DNA of 64,000 nucleotides from Lepus europaeus (taxonomy: Eukaryota; Chordata; Mammalia; Lagomorpha; Leporidae): contig NC_084830.1 of the NCBI RefSeq assembly GCF_033115175.1, positions 41,423,409-41,487,408 of the forward strand. Reading direction: 5' to 3'. Position 1 is the first letter of the stretch. Each line of letters starts with the position of its first letter. A model generated the notes under the pieces. It made no database searches. It had not been told where the DNA came from and worked only from the letters and a program-made list of their open reading frames with translations. The translations under genes were made by a program, and so were the position numbers. Shown here piece after piece: positions 38,282-54,015 of the stretch.

Positions 38282-38628
38282 GGCTGGCGCCACAGCTCAA
38301 TAGGCTAATCCTCTGCCTGCGGCGCGGGCACACCGGGTTCTAGTCCTGGTCAGGGCCAGATTCTGTCCCGGTTGCCTCTCTTCCAGGCCAGCTCTCTGCT
38401 ATGGCCCGGGAAGGCAGTGGAGGATGGCCCACGTGCTTGGGTCCTGCACCCTATGGGAGACCAGGAGAAGCACCTGGCTTCTGCTTTCAGATCAGTGCGA
38501 TGTGCCGGCCACAGTGGCCATTGGAGGGTGAACCAATGGCAAAAGGAAGACCTTTCTCTCTGTCTCTCTCTCTCTCTCTCACTGTCCACTCTGTCAATAA
38601 ATAAATAAATAAATAAATAAATAAAAAT
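38282..38628 (+). mobile_element. Young-subfamily C SINE inside the provirus
   Basis: 'ggctggcgccacagctcaataggctaatcctctgcc' to an (AAAT)n tail. A 14-bp duplication with one mismatch, AAAAGAACCTGTTC and AAAAGGACCTGTTC, lies at 38268-38281 and 38629-38642. It post-dates the provirus. Confidence 0.92.
38596..38628. repeat. (AATA)n microsatellite in SINE tail
   Basis: About seven AAAT units at the end of the SINE. Likely variable in length. Confidence 0.85.
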
Positions 38629-38642
38629 AAAAGGACCTGTTC

Positions 38643-40743
38643 CTGAACATGTGGCTCTCTAGCCTCCTTCCTCCTCTGGTCTTTCTCTTCTCTCTTCTCT
38701 CCTCACTAGCTCCTCTCCTCTCTTGTCTCTTACACACTCCTTCTCTCTTTTTTCCCTTCTTCACCCCACCCCTCTGGTCTGCTGGGTTTTAGGTCAAGTG
38801 CCTAAGCCCCACGTGGCCAACTGAATATGACATCATGGGCCTAAGGTGTTCTTAGGAAAAAGGCAACTGTAATTGTAACTGTAAAAAGACACTGAGTTTG
38901 AAGAAATTTCTCTTTAAATCTAGGAAGATCACTACCTTAGAAAATATCACTTTGTAACTTGCTGAACTTATTTTGCAATTTATTTTAACAGGCTTCTGGG
39001 CAATCAGTACTCAATAAAACAGCAATGGGTAATTAGTATTTGTTTTAAATAAATGCAATTTTGATTTTAATTAAATTCAGATAGAGATATTTAAGAGATG
39101 TTTCTGAATACATGTATTCCTAAAATTTATAAAAGGCATTGGACCTTCTGGTAAATGTTTTCTTAAGTTGTTATCTAATAGTTGAAACTGTTTGCTAAGT
39201 TTTCAATTGATATTGCTATTGTCAGTAAGTGATCTGGGAGTGGCACCCCCATTTCTCTATTCTAAGTCCAACCTGTTCTCTCATTTCTCTATTAATTTCA
39301 CAGCTAGATCTACTTTGCCATCAGCACAGTAAACAGGGAAGACCTCCCTTTCAGACCAAAGGGAAAGAAAGTTTTAAAGTGAGGCAATAGCCTTCCTCAC
39401 GGGCATTGTCTACCTCAGAAAAACCACTATCAGAACATGCCTGTGACTACAGACTTCTAGTTTAGGCCACAAAGATTAGAGATGGGACTTAAGCACCCCC
39501 TTAACTTGCATCCTCTGGTCTGCTTTAATAAAACCAGGAGGAAAAGAGAGCTCGGCATCAGAAATGTAAAGATAGGTGGCAGGCCTATTAATGGCTGTTC
39601 TGTATAGTGATCTGCCCTCAAGGAGACCCAGCAGGCCAGTCCACTGCAGTAGCTATCGATGTGGTGAGCCTGGGCTTCAGCAGAAGTCAGCTTGTGAAGA
39701 GCCCTGGCAGCTCTGCCAAGAGTTGGATCACTGGAAATGGACCTGCCCTGGAGTCGAAGGACGCCCAGGTCAGAGACACAGATCTTGTTGGCTCTAAGCT
39801 GAAAAGCCCTTCACTCAGCCCAGCTTCCAAAGTGACCACTGCAGCTGAGGGGATGGCCAAGTAGGGTCAGCAACATTGCAGGCAGAACTATAAATTTCCT
39901 GTTAGAGATGCCACCTGCCTTTACCTGGCCAGCTCTCCTCCCAGGCCAGGTAGGTAATGGAAGTCAACAGGGTGCCTTCCCCAGGAGGTTCACACCTCCC
40001 TTAGGATGTACCCCATGTGAAGAGATAGATAGGTCTGGGCCTCTTAACTTAGAAGGCCTAAAGCCCACCAGGTTATTATCAAGCCCCTTCTGTCAGGTTC
40101 TATTTGCCTCTCAATCAGCAAACTTAGTTGTGGCTTAGATAGTATCTTTCTTAGGTTCTCCAATAATGACTCTGTCCTTTGTTCTGGACCCTGTCTAGCC
40201 CACTTGGGCCTCATTCCTTTGTAATCACAGCCTCTACTCTAACATCAATAGCTCTGCTCCCAACCTGTGTATACTGATGGTCCTCTTCCCCACTTAATTT
40301 GTATGATTATTCAGAATTTCTCTACTGACAAATCCTCTACCTGCAAAAGTTGAGTGGCCTTTCTCCCGGTCTCGGCTGGGATCAGATTTAAACCACATTC
40401 ATCAAACAATCCTCACAAGGGCCCAGAGACCCCCCTCATTTCCTCTCCTCTATGAAATCCTTTCATTACCTGGTTAATGCCACTCTTAGGATCATTGGTT
40501 GCTATCTTCACCCTGACTTGTATACTGCAGTGTCTGTTTAAGTGTTTGCAGCAGGTGATAATGGAATGAACCGAGGCCTTCAGCAACCAGGCAGTCAACC
40601 AGATGCTTCTCCATCCATACATGCCTGTCCCTGCGGAGCCCCAAGATACCCTCAGCGGGCCCCCGTAGACAACGTCCCCAATCAGCAGGAAGTAGCCAGA
40701 GAGACTCATTGTCGCCCCCTTTCCTATCATCAAAAGGTCGGGA
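38643..40743 (+). pseudogene. Remnant of retroviral internal region
   Basis: Heavily decayed sequence between the SINE and the 3' LTR. At 39705-39749 one short frame gives W-x2-C-x4-H-x4-C (WQLCQELDHWKWTCP). This matches the class I nucleocapsid zinc knuckle C-x2-C-x4-H-x4-C with its first cysteine changed to tryptophan. The usual polypurine tract before the 3' LTR is interrupted. I see no reverse transcriptase or integrase motif, so the pol region appears deleted. The stretch 38643-39540 is AT-rich and unassigned. Confidence 0.6.
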
Positions 40744-41076
40744 TGGTAGCTTTGGGATCAGCAAGGAGGGAAGGCCTACACTTCCGGGAATGCAGAGTCC
40801 CTACCCGCACTTCCGGGGAAGAAAAGTCCTTGTCAAGGTCCCTGCGGGTGCCTAAAGGTCAACCAATGAGGATCAGACCTGCCTTAACCTGTAACCCCCA
40901 CACCCTGTATCTATAAAAGGAGCCCTCCCAACCTCTGACGCGTGACTTCCCTGGCCCCTGCTCTGTTGCTCTGTTGGGACCGGGGAACCTCGCCTGGGAG
41001 CGGAATCCCAATAAAAGCTTGTGAATTAATTGATTTGTCTGCCTGGGAAGATTTGTTACGCGCTGGACACTTCGCA
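40744..41076 (+). repeat. 3' LTR of the provirus
   Basis: 333 bp, TG...CA, with TATA CTATAAAAGG at 40911-40920 and AATAAA at 41010-41015. By eye it differs from the 5' LTR at about 24 of 320 aligned positions plus 8-bp and 4-bp indels, roughly 7-8% divergence. Confidence 0.93.
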
Positions 41077-41199
41077 CCATTCACTCCAAGCACTGGAAAG
41101 ATATTATCTATGTGCCAAGACAAAAAGAACAATCTAATTGGGTACTTGGAAAGTTCAGACCTCAGAGTTGGGAGATCAAGTTCTAGATGAGTTTCTCTC

Positions 41200-41523
41200 T
41201 GATAGCTTTGGGATCCGCATGGAAGGAAGGCCTACACTTCCAGGAATGGAGAGGCCTACTTCCGGGGAAGAAAGTCCTTGTCAAGGTCCCTGCGGGTACC
41301 TAAAGGTCAACCAATGAGGATCAGACCCGCCTCAACCTTTAACTCCCATGCCCTGAATCTATAAAAGGAGCTCTCCCAATCTCTGACGTGCAACTTCCCG
41401 GCCCCTGCTCTGTTACTCTGTTGGGACCGGGGAACCTCGCCCGGGAGCGGAACCCCAGTAAAAGCCTGTGAAGGAATTGATTCCTCTGCCTGGGAAGATT
41501 TGTTATGCACCGGACACCTTACA
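41200..41523 (+). repeat. Solo LTR of the same retroviral family
   Basis: 324 bp, TG...CA, same orientation as the provirus. It is flanked by its own perfect 5-bp duplication CTCTC (41195-41199 and 41524-41528), so it is a separate integration that lost its interior by LTR-LTR recombination. TATA is kept at about 41359-41368. The polyadenylation signal has decayed to AGTAAA. Confidence 0.92.
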
Positions 41524-42003
41524 CTCTCCCTAACCAGCTGGGGGGATGGTTTGACTCCTTGGAGATTTTCTGTCCTGTAGGATGGAAGGAGGCAAACGTT
41601 TTTCTGTGTAGGATCAGACAGCAAGTGTTTCGGCTTTGTAGCCCATGTGGTCTGTGTTGTAACTACTCACCTGTGCTGCTGTAGTCTCAGAGCAGGCAAA
41701 GACAGGGCATACAAGAGTTGACATGGCTGGGCTCCAGTCACACCTTGTTTATGGACACTTGGGTTCCATATGATTTTTATACATCATGCAATGTCACTCT
41801 TATCTTGAACTTTTTTCAACCAATGAAAAATATAAAAAGCACTCTTCGTTTGTAGACTACCCAGAAACAGATGGTGGGCCTGCAGGCTCTAGTGTGTCAA
41901 CCTCTGACCCAGGAGTGACCTCAGCAATACCTGCCCCACTTACTTCATCAACTATGGAATATTTTACAAGTAAACATGTTAATCATATAAGAATAGGAGA
42001 ATG

Positions 42004-42337
42004 TGCCGCGGCTCACTAGGCTAATCCTCCGCCTTGCGGCGCCGGCACACCGGGTTCTAGTCCCGGTCGGGGCACCGATCCTGTGCCGGTTGCCCCTCTT
42101 CCAGGCCAGCTCTCTGCTGTGGCCAGGGAGTGCAGTGGAGGATGGCCCAAGTGCTTGGGCCCTGCACCCCATGGGAGACCAGGAGAAGCACCTGGCTCCT
42201 GCCATTGGATCAGCGCGGTGCGCCGGCCGCAGCGCGCCAACCGCGGCGGCCATTGGAGGGTGAACCAACGGCAAAAGGAAGACCTTTCTCTCTGTCTCTC
42301 TCTCTCACTGTCCACTCTGCCTGTCAAAAAAAAAAAA
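42004..42337 (+). mobile_element. Young-subfamily C SINE, near consensus
   Basis: 'gccgcggctcactaggctaatcctccgcc' to '-ctgtccactctgcctgtc-' with a pure A tail. A perfect 15-bp duplication AAGAATAGGAGAATG lies at 41989-42003 and 42338-42352. CpG-rich and little diverged, so it is among the youngest insertions here. Confidence 0.95.
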
Positions 42338-42981
42338 AAGAATAGGAGAATGCTGGTTTGATTATAGCTCGAAAAAAAAAAATGATCTAGAGACTTCCGT
42401 CACATAAAAGCCTACAGAAGGCAAATCAAGAATATAAAATAGACGTTAAAAATGAATGTAGCTCTAGGTTGATATAACAACCAGAAGGCGTCCATGTCAA
42501 ATGAAGAAGTCACCCAGGATCACCTGGTTCAGACACAGGCTCACTGTGAAAGCCAATTATCAGGATGCTGTGAACAACTTAGTGGCGTCCCTGGAGGGAG
42601 ACTGTGCTCTTGAGAAGTAAAACCATGTGTTGCCAAGCACAGCTACAGAGAGAAAGGGAGGTCTGGAGGAGGAGGAAGGATGAGACTTAGCCCAAAATCA
42701 GAATCACAGATCCCGGGCAAAAGTCAAGAGAGTCAGCAGACAGAAAAAGAGAATTCCTGGGATTCCCCATCAGCATAAGTAAGTGCTGATTCAAAGGCAG
42801 ATCAGAGGTGGCAAACAGGGTTGAGAAAGAATAAGATCTTCCCCCAGCCTCCTCCCAGAATCAAGCCTGTCTCAGCTGAGCCCTGAGCTACCAGGAAGGT
42901 CCCACTTCCTGCCCAGGGCTGCCACACGCAAGGACACAATTAAGTGACCTTTGGTGATGAAATGAAAGAAACGGTACTTAC

Positions 42982-43013
42982 CCTTCTCGTTCATCATCCG
43001 TGTTGTAATAAAC
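42982..43013 (-). CDS. GRHL2: GRHL2 32-nt micro-sized exon (VYYNTDDEREG)
   Basis: Acceptor TATCCACAG|GTTTAT, donor GAAGG|GTAAGT, phase 0 in and phase 2 out. It encodes VYYNTDDERE and the first two bases of a glycine codon completed by the next exon. At 32 nt it is short for an internal exon, yet both splice sites are strong and the frame is exact. It lies at the end of the DNA-binding domain and start of the linker. Confidence 0.95.
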
Positions 43014-47769
<4,756 letters not shown>

Positions 47770-48950
47770 TCAACACCGCTCGTGAGTCTATGCTACATTT
47801 CTGAGCTGCAGGGGAGCCCAGATCTGTCTCCCTTTTTCTTGCTCATTTAAAGAACTCCAGCCTTGACTGCACACAGAAAGACCAGACCTAGCACAGTGAC
47901 GCCTGTCGAACGACTCGGCGATTATAAAATGTGCCGAGATGAGGCACCGACCCGTGAAGTCCACTCCTACGCAGGGAGACGGCCGTGAAGTTGACCGTGA
48001 CTTTCCTTACAGAGCGTTCCCTTTGCTTGTTGGGACGGAGCTTGAAAATACCACGCCAGGGGTGGGAATGATGGCAGGTGCAAGGCCAACGTGGGGTACG
48101 AGATCGCTTTGTCCGTACAAGCGTGGGGTTTGTCTTCGTCTCCATCCTGCCGCGTGTTCTTAGAGATGCTGCTCATTCAGCCAAAGAGAAAAAAGTGCGC
48201 TGTGTTCGCCTCCTCCCTCCTCCGTTCCTTGTCATCTGACGTGTCTCCTGGGTCCCTCTGCCAAATCACCAAATCCCATCCGGTCTAACCAGTTGGTTAT
48301 CGCCTGATCTCTTTCCTTCACGGCCTGCACTGATTCCCTGATGATCTTTTTCTCTTTGCTCTTTCCTCTGTGCCAGCTTTGTAACTTGTTTTCCTCTGCT
48401 CACCCCCCAAATCCAGACATTCTAAACATTTTCTTTTCCCTTGCTGCTGGCGGCTTCACCTGCATCATGGTTTCACAACACCCTGGACAGATTCCATTCA
48501 CACCCACCCCCCTGGCCTAAGCTCTTTCCCTAAGTGGCAGTTCCAAAGAGACAGCTCCTACCCATGGCAGCAACAGAGTGACCAGCAACCTCTAGCCCTC
48601 ACATCACCATGTGAAGAGAGCTTAGACAACATAAAAATGTAATCCTCTGTACACAAAACCAAAACAAAAAATCAATGAAAAGGCAAAGGACAAATTAGTG
48701 AAAACACTGGCAATACTACACTACAAGAGTTACATTGTTCATAAATGACTCTCAAGTCTGGCCAAGGTAACAGAATGGGGATTGATGGTCACCAAAATCA
48801 ATGAGAAGGGGAAGGCTTCGCACCTAATTCTTGAGAAGTGAAAGTAAATAATGAATATTTTTAGGGCACTTTCTCTGTGCCAGGAGAGTTCTCAAAACTT
48901 CTCAATGCTTATTTTTAAACACTATAATATTTTAGCCAGATAATGTAAAC

Positions 48951-49271
48951 TTTTTTTTTTTTTTTGACAGGCAGAGTGGATAGCAAGAGAGAGAGAGAGA
49001 AAGGTCTTCATTTTTGCCATTGGTTCACCCTCCAATGGCCGCTGCGGCCGGCGCATCTCACCGATCCGAAGCCAGGAGCCAGGTGCTTCTCCTGGTCTCC
49101 CATGCGGGTGCAGGGCCCAAAGACCTGGGCCATCCTCCACTACCTTCCCCGGCCATAGCAGAGAGCTGGCCTGGAAGAGGGGCAACCAGGATAGAATCCG
49201 GAGCCCCAACTAGAACCTGGTGTGCCGGCGCCACAAGGCGGAGGATTAGCCTGTTGAGCCACGGCGCCGGC
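48951..49271 (-). mobile_element. Young-subfamily C SINE
   Basis: 'tttgacaggcagagtggatagcaag' to 'gttgagccacggcgccggc'. A 7-bp duplication TGTAAAC lies at 48944-48950 and 49272-49278. Confidence 0.92.
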
Positions 49272-50245
49272 TGTAAACATGTACTTTTTATATCAAAAAC
49301 TACCAGAGGGAGTATTCTACTAATTAATAACAGAAGTAATCATTTTATAGTGTTTTGAAGTTTTGAGTGGCCATCGACACTCAGAGATCATGTAGATTCA
49401 CAATAAGAGGGAGATAAAGCAAGATCTGCTTTGGAAGTCTCCTTCAAGATACACTAGGATTTTGTACAGCACTTGGGCCTGTGTCACCTGCAATATTTTC
49501 AGAAAGTGAAGTGATACTTGCACAGACATCAGCTTGTTCAAAAGGATGAGAAATACAAGAATAATCCTGCCTGTATATGGGATGCAGGCATCCTAACCTC
49601 TTTCTTCACCACTGGGCCCAATGGGAACTACTGCCCATTGCTGGGTCCACCTAAGGTGTTTTCTATGTGTTTGGAGCTCTGTGCTATTTAGCACTTAATA
49701 TGAATAGGAGTGTGGCTCTTTATTATCTACCTATATATAAATTACAACTCACCCAAGACACACCCCAAGGTTAGTCAAGCAGTTGTATTTCTGAATTAGT
49801 GCCGTACGAATGAGGAAACAATCAGATATGATTGTCTTTTAATATTTATATATCTGTAATATACAGTTTTAGGAAATAAAAAGTCACCTGCTGCTGTTTT
49901 ATAAGCATTCTATGATATGACAAACCCAAATTAACAAAATATAAAGTAGGTCTCTATAGAGCATAGTCTTAGTGCCATTTTTACATAAAAAAATTTCCTC
50001 CCCAGATCTCAACAGGACTAAACAGTTATGTCAGTAACCAAGCACGCTTGGGAGAGACATAGCTCTCACTTCTAAAATAAAGCCTTGTACTTTACAATGA
50101 GCCATAGGAGCTTTGATACATGAAATGAAGAGGAAGAACTCTTCCCTTGATGAACCCCCTAGGGATTCTATTCCTTCCTATGATTATGTGTGGCCTGAAG
50201 CTTCTAGAAAACACCCATTCAACCTTCACTTAAGAGCAGAGACAG

Positions 50246-50550
50246 GCACTCACCTAGCGGTGAACACACGGGTAGGACGCCTGCATCCCATACCAGAGCG
50301 CCTGGCTCCGAGTCCCCTCTCCACTCCTCATTCCAGTTTTCTGTTGATGTAGATTCTGGGAGGTGAGAGCAATGACTCAAGTAGTTGGGTCCCTGCCACC
50401 CACGTGGGAGATCTGGATTGAGTCGCAGCTCCCAGCTCCAAACCGGGACCAGGCCCTTGTGGCCATCTGGGGAGTGAATCAGTGGGTGGGAGCTCTTGTT
50501 TCTCTCTCCCTCTTTCGAAAATATAAATCGATTTTTTAATTTTAAAAAAG
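50246..50550 (+). mobile_element. Older C-type SINE
   Basis: 'aggcactcacctagcggtgaacac' head and '-gattctgggaggtgagagcaatgactcaagtag-' body. The tail is degenerate ('tcgaaaatataaatcgattttttaa'). Confidence 0.82.
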
Positions 50551-50722
50551 TACAAAAGACCGTGGTTTGCAGCAGAGACCAAATGTATCATGTGAAAATA
50601 ATTTCCTCTACTTACATGTTTATGATGCAGGATTAAATTTGAAAAATGCATCTGAAAAACTCCCGAGTGTTCTGTGAATACTTTTACCAACCCTTGAGAG
50701 GTGATGGCTGCCTTTGCTTCTT

Positions 50723-51082
50723 TTTAATAATTTATTTTTATTTATTTATTTTTTGACAGGCAGAATGGACAGTGAGAGAGAGACACAGAGAGAAAGGTCT
50801 TCCTTTGCAGTTGGTTCACCCTCCAATGGCCACCGCGGCTGGCGCGCTGTGGCTGGCGCACCGTGCTGATCCCAAGCCAGGAGCCAGGTGCTTTTCCTGG
50901 TCTCCCATGGGGTGCAGGATCCAAGCACTTGGGCCATCCTCCACTGCACTCCCGGGCCATAGCAGAGAGCTGGCCTGGAAGAGGGGCAACCGGGACAGAA
51001 TCCGGCGCCCCGACCGGGACTAGAACCCGGTGTGCCGGCGCCGCAAGGCGGAGGATTAGCCTGTTGAGCCACAGCGCTGGCC
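50723..51082 (-). mobile_element. Young-subfamily C SINE
   Basis: 'tttttgacaggcagaatggacagtgag' to 'cctgttgagccacagcgctggcc'. TGCTTCTT flanks it at 50715-50722 and 51083-51090. Forms an inverted pair with the plus-strand SINE at 51123, 40 bp away. Confidence 0.92.
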
Positions 51083-51122
51083 TGCTTCTTAACATGTAAC
51101 TTATTTTAAGAATGTGCCTTCA

Positions 51123-51424
51123 GGGGCCGCTGCTGTGGCATAGTGGGCTAAGCCTCCACCTGCGGCGCCAGCATCCCGTATGGACACCAGTTCTAGTCCC
51201 AGCTGCTCCTCTTTTGGTCCAGCTCTCTGCTATGGCCTGGGAATGCAGTTGAAGATGGGCCAAGTGCTTGGGTTCCTGTACCCATGTGGGAGACCTGGAA
51301 GAAGCTCCTGGCTCCTAACTTCAGGTTGGTCCAGCTCCAGCCATTGTGGCCATTTGGGGAGTGAATCAGCGGGTGGAAGATCTTTCTTTTTATCCACAAA
51401 CTCTGCCTCTGAAATTAATAAAAC
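51123..51424 (+). mobile_element. C-type SINE
   Basis: 'ggggccgctgctgtggcatagtgggctaag' to '-ctgcctctgaaattaataaaac-'. Confidence 0.9.
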
Positions 51425-53317
51425 TCCTCCCCTCCAGAAAACAAGAATGTGGTTTCATTTCACAGTTTTCATATAATATAGTTATTATTTCCAGCAATAA
51501 AAATGGGTTTTTGAGGAAAAAATTAAATATAGATGTTAAGGCATTATACATAGGTATCTGTAAAGGTAGATTTATAGACAGATCTTGAGCTTTTAAAATA
51601 TATAAACATCCATATATCAATGGAAGCCTTATAATAATGAAAAAAAAGTTAGGGAAGGCCTTTATCTTCATCTGCAGGGATGTTAATCAGAAATCAGAAA
51701 GCTGGCAAACTACAAACAGGACAGAATTCCACCTGCGTAAGGTTCTGCACTTTGACTAGGAAGCTTACAATTTTAAAACGGCACAGCTCTTTGCTTTTTA
51801 GCTTCAGAGGATAATTCAAATTAAATATTTGCATTTACATACCTATTTGAAAAATCAAACTTCTATTTCTCCTTTTAATCCACCAGAAGTGAGTTTTCCC
51901 TGGGTTTTAAAATTAGAACTGCAGAAATGACCAAGTGCAGCACAAGGTCTTGCTCAGAGCTTCCTGGAGCTGACAGCACGTGACAGTTAAGCCACTGCAG
52001 GGCCCCGAGAGCTCCTCTTTATGAATTTCCCGACTTCCTCTCCAACCCAAACTTTCACATCAACATACATGGTCTAACTACCCACTAGAAACTCTTTACG
52101 GCACTACCTCCTTGGAGTAAACGTCAATCACTTACCCAACACTCTCTGACCTCCTTCTTCTGTTTAGTACTGGGATTTATCTGACTGTTCTTTAAATGCC
52201 ACCAAAGAGCATGATTCTTCCTGGGTTTTATTCAGATCTACAAATATGCCATAACAACACGTGGTCTTCCCACCATTACTTTCCTCGCTGCAGATAATAT
52301 TCTTAGCACAGGTTCAGAAACCAAGCACTATGGAGGAACCTACCCAATCCTTTCCACCCCTCAAGCTTTCCCTTTTAGAGGTTAACATATCTGTGAATGA
52401 AAATTTATAAAAACTATTTTCAAATAAAAGATACAATCAATCATGTAATTGACCTTAGCTGCTTACAATCCCTCTCAGCCTAAGACACAGGTGAACAACA
52501 ATAGCACTTACTCCATCAACACTGGGATAAAATAATTATATGAGTATCCTTTAAGCCATCTCTTTCCTATTTTCAATTCAACTACCAAAATTAAGATGAA
52601 TTGATTATCTAATCCCTCCAAACGAGCTTTCCCTGTCTTTCTTCTTGCCCCTACTTCTTTCTTCTAAGAGGGAGATTTGTGCAGGTTTCTGCTACCATCA
52701 TTGGAACATCTGGAATAAGGGGAATTAAAAATTAGCTCAATGCTCTCCCATTTGTACTTTTGTGCATCATTTGCAAATGGTTCCTTGGTGTTTAATTGTG
52801 AATTAAAGACATAAACTGATGGCTTGCCTTTGCTTTTAAAGGCCACCTTGGCTCTTTGTTGAGGTTTTGAATTATCAGCTGTCACTCTGACATTTTACAT
52901 ATGAAGCTATTAAGTCAATGAGCAGGGACATTCTCACTGTGTGACTTTGGGAGTCACTCATGTCCTCTGGCCCACCGTGCACCCTGACTTAACTGGAGAC
53001 AGCAGGCTGCCCCTTGGCAGCTGCTCTGATGGTCAGGTAACCAGCACGCACTGAAATGCTCACAGCCAGCAGGGCTGCTGAGATGTTAGGGATACGCACT
53101 GCCACGCTGCACGTCCTGCACCCTGCACGGCGCCAGGTAAGTGCTTTCCTTCTCTCTTCTCCTGGTCACTGCTCTCTGTTCAAAGGAGCTCATTTCTCCC
53201 TATGTCCCATCATTGCTAAACCGGAGCATTCACACCTCTGGTGGCACTGTGGACCTTGCATAGAGCCGACAGTGCCTGGAGATGCTGAGTCAGCGATGCT
53301 GAGTCAGCTATTGCCTG

Positions 53318-53318
53318 T

Positions 53319-53346
<28 letters not shown>
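53318..53346. repeat. (CT)n microsatellite
   Basis: About 14 uninterrupted CT units on the plus strand. Confidence 0.9.
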
Positions 53347-53349
<3 letters not shown>

Positions 53350-53687
53350 AACACCTAGTCTGAAGCAGTAACACTCTGCTTACACTTAACACCATTAAGC
53401 CATTAATCACCTTCTATTTTTTATATATACTCTCTCTTTTAAACAATTGTACTGTGTCGACATTGTCAGGACGCCCTGTCATACTGCAACGCCCATTCAT
53501 CTAGAATCAGACCCAGAGGTCAATATTAATCCACACTTACTGCTCACCATCAGTCTTAACTGTGCCTTTACAGTCGTGCAGGTTGGCTGAAGTTTATTCT
53601 CTACCAGATTACTTCAGAAGGAAGATTCTCTGGATGTTTGTTTTCTTTGGATAGTTGCTTGGTTTTGTTTTTGTGCCTGCAGTCTTT

Positions 53688-54015
53688 TTTTTTTTTTTTT
53701 TTAAGATTTTATTTATATGAAAGACAGAGTTAGAGAGGGAGAGACAGAGAGAAAGGTCTTCCATCCGCTGGTTCACTCCCCAAATGGCCACGACGGCTGG
53801 AGCTGGGCCAATCCAAAGCCAGGAGCCAGGAGCCTCCTTTGGGTCTCCCATGTGGGTGCAGGGGCCCAAGCACTTGGGCCATCTTCCACTGCTTTCCCAG
53901 GCCACATCAGAGAGCTGGATCAAAGAGGAGCAGCCAGGACTAGAACCGGCACCCATATGGGATGCCAGCGCTTCAGGTCAGGGCTTTAACACGCTGCGCC
54001 ACAGCACCGGCCCCA
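53688..54015 (-). mobile_element. C-type SINE with 13-bp duplication
   Basis: T17, 'aagattttatttatatgaaagacag', to 'acgctgcgccacagcaccggcccc'. A perfect duplication GCCTGCAGTCTTT lies at 53675-53687 and 54016-54028. Confidence 0.94.

Larger units (their letters stand above)
36924..41076 (+). mobile_element. Degraded class I endogenous retrovirus (provirus)
   Basis: Two 320-330 bp LTRs of the same family bound about 3.5 kb of internal sequence. A perfect 5-bp duplication CCATT lies at 36919-36923 and 41077-41081, and both LTRs run TG...CA, so this is one integration event. The tRNA-Phe-type primer-binding site places it with class I (gammaretrovirus-like) elements of the HERV-F/H sort. No intact gag, pro, pol or env frame remains. 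A full provirus of this class is about 8 kb, so most of pol and env is deleted, and many stops and frameshifts break the rest. Two SINEs inserted later. It lies antisense to GRHL2 inside an intron. I assign no named family. Confidence 0.9.

Noticed and set aside
36924-41076. A protein-coding retroviral gene kept for host use
   Set aside because: All internal frames are short and broken, and no env or gag frame of useful length remains.
42016-42361. Open frames of about 90-108 codons with arginine- and proline-rich sequence
   Set aside because: They are translations of a young SINE. The same peptides recur at 48951, 50723 and 54549.
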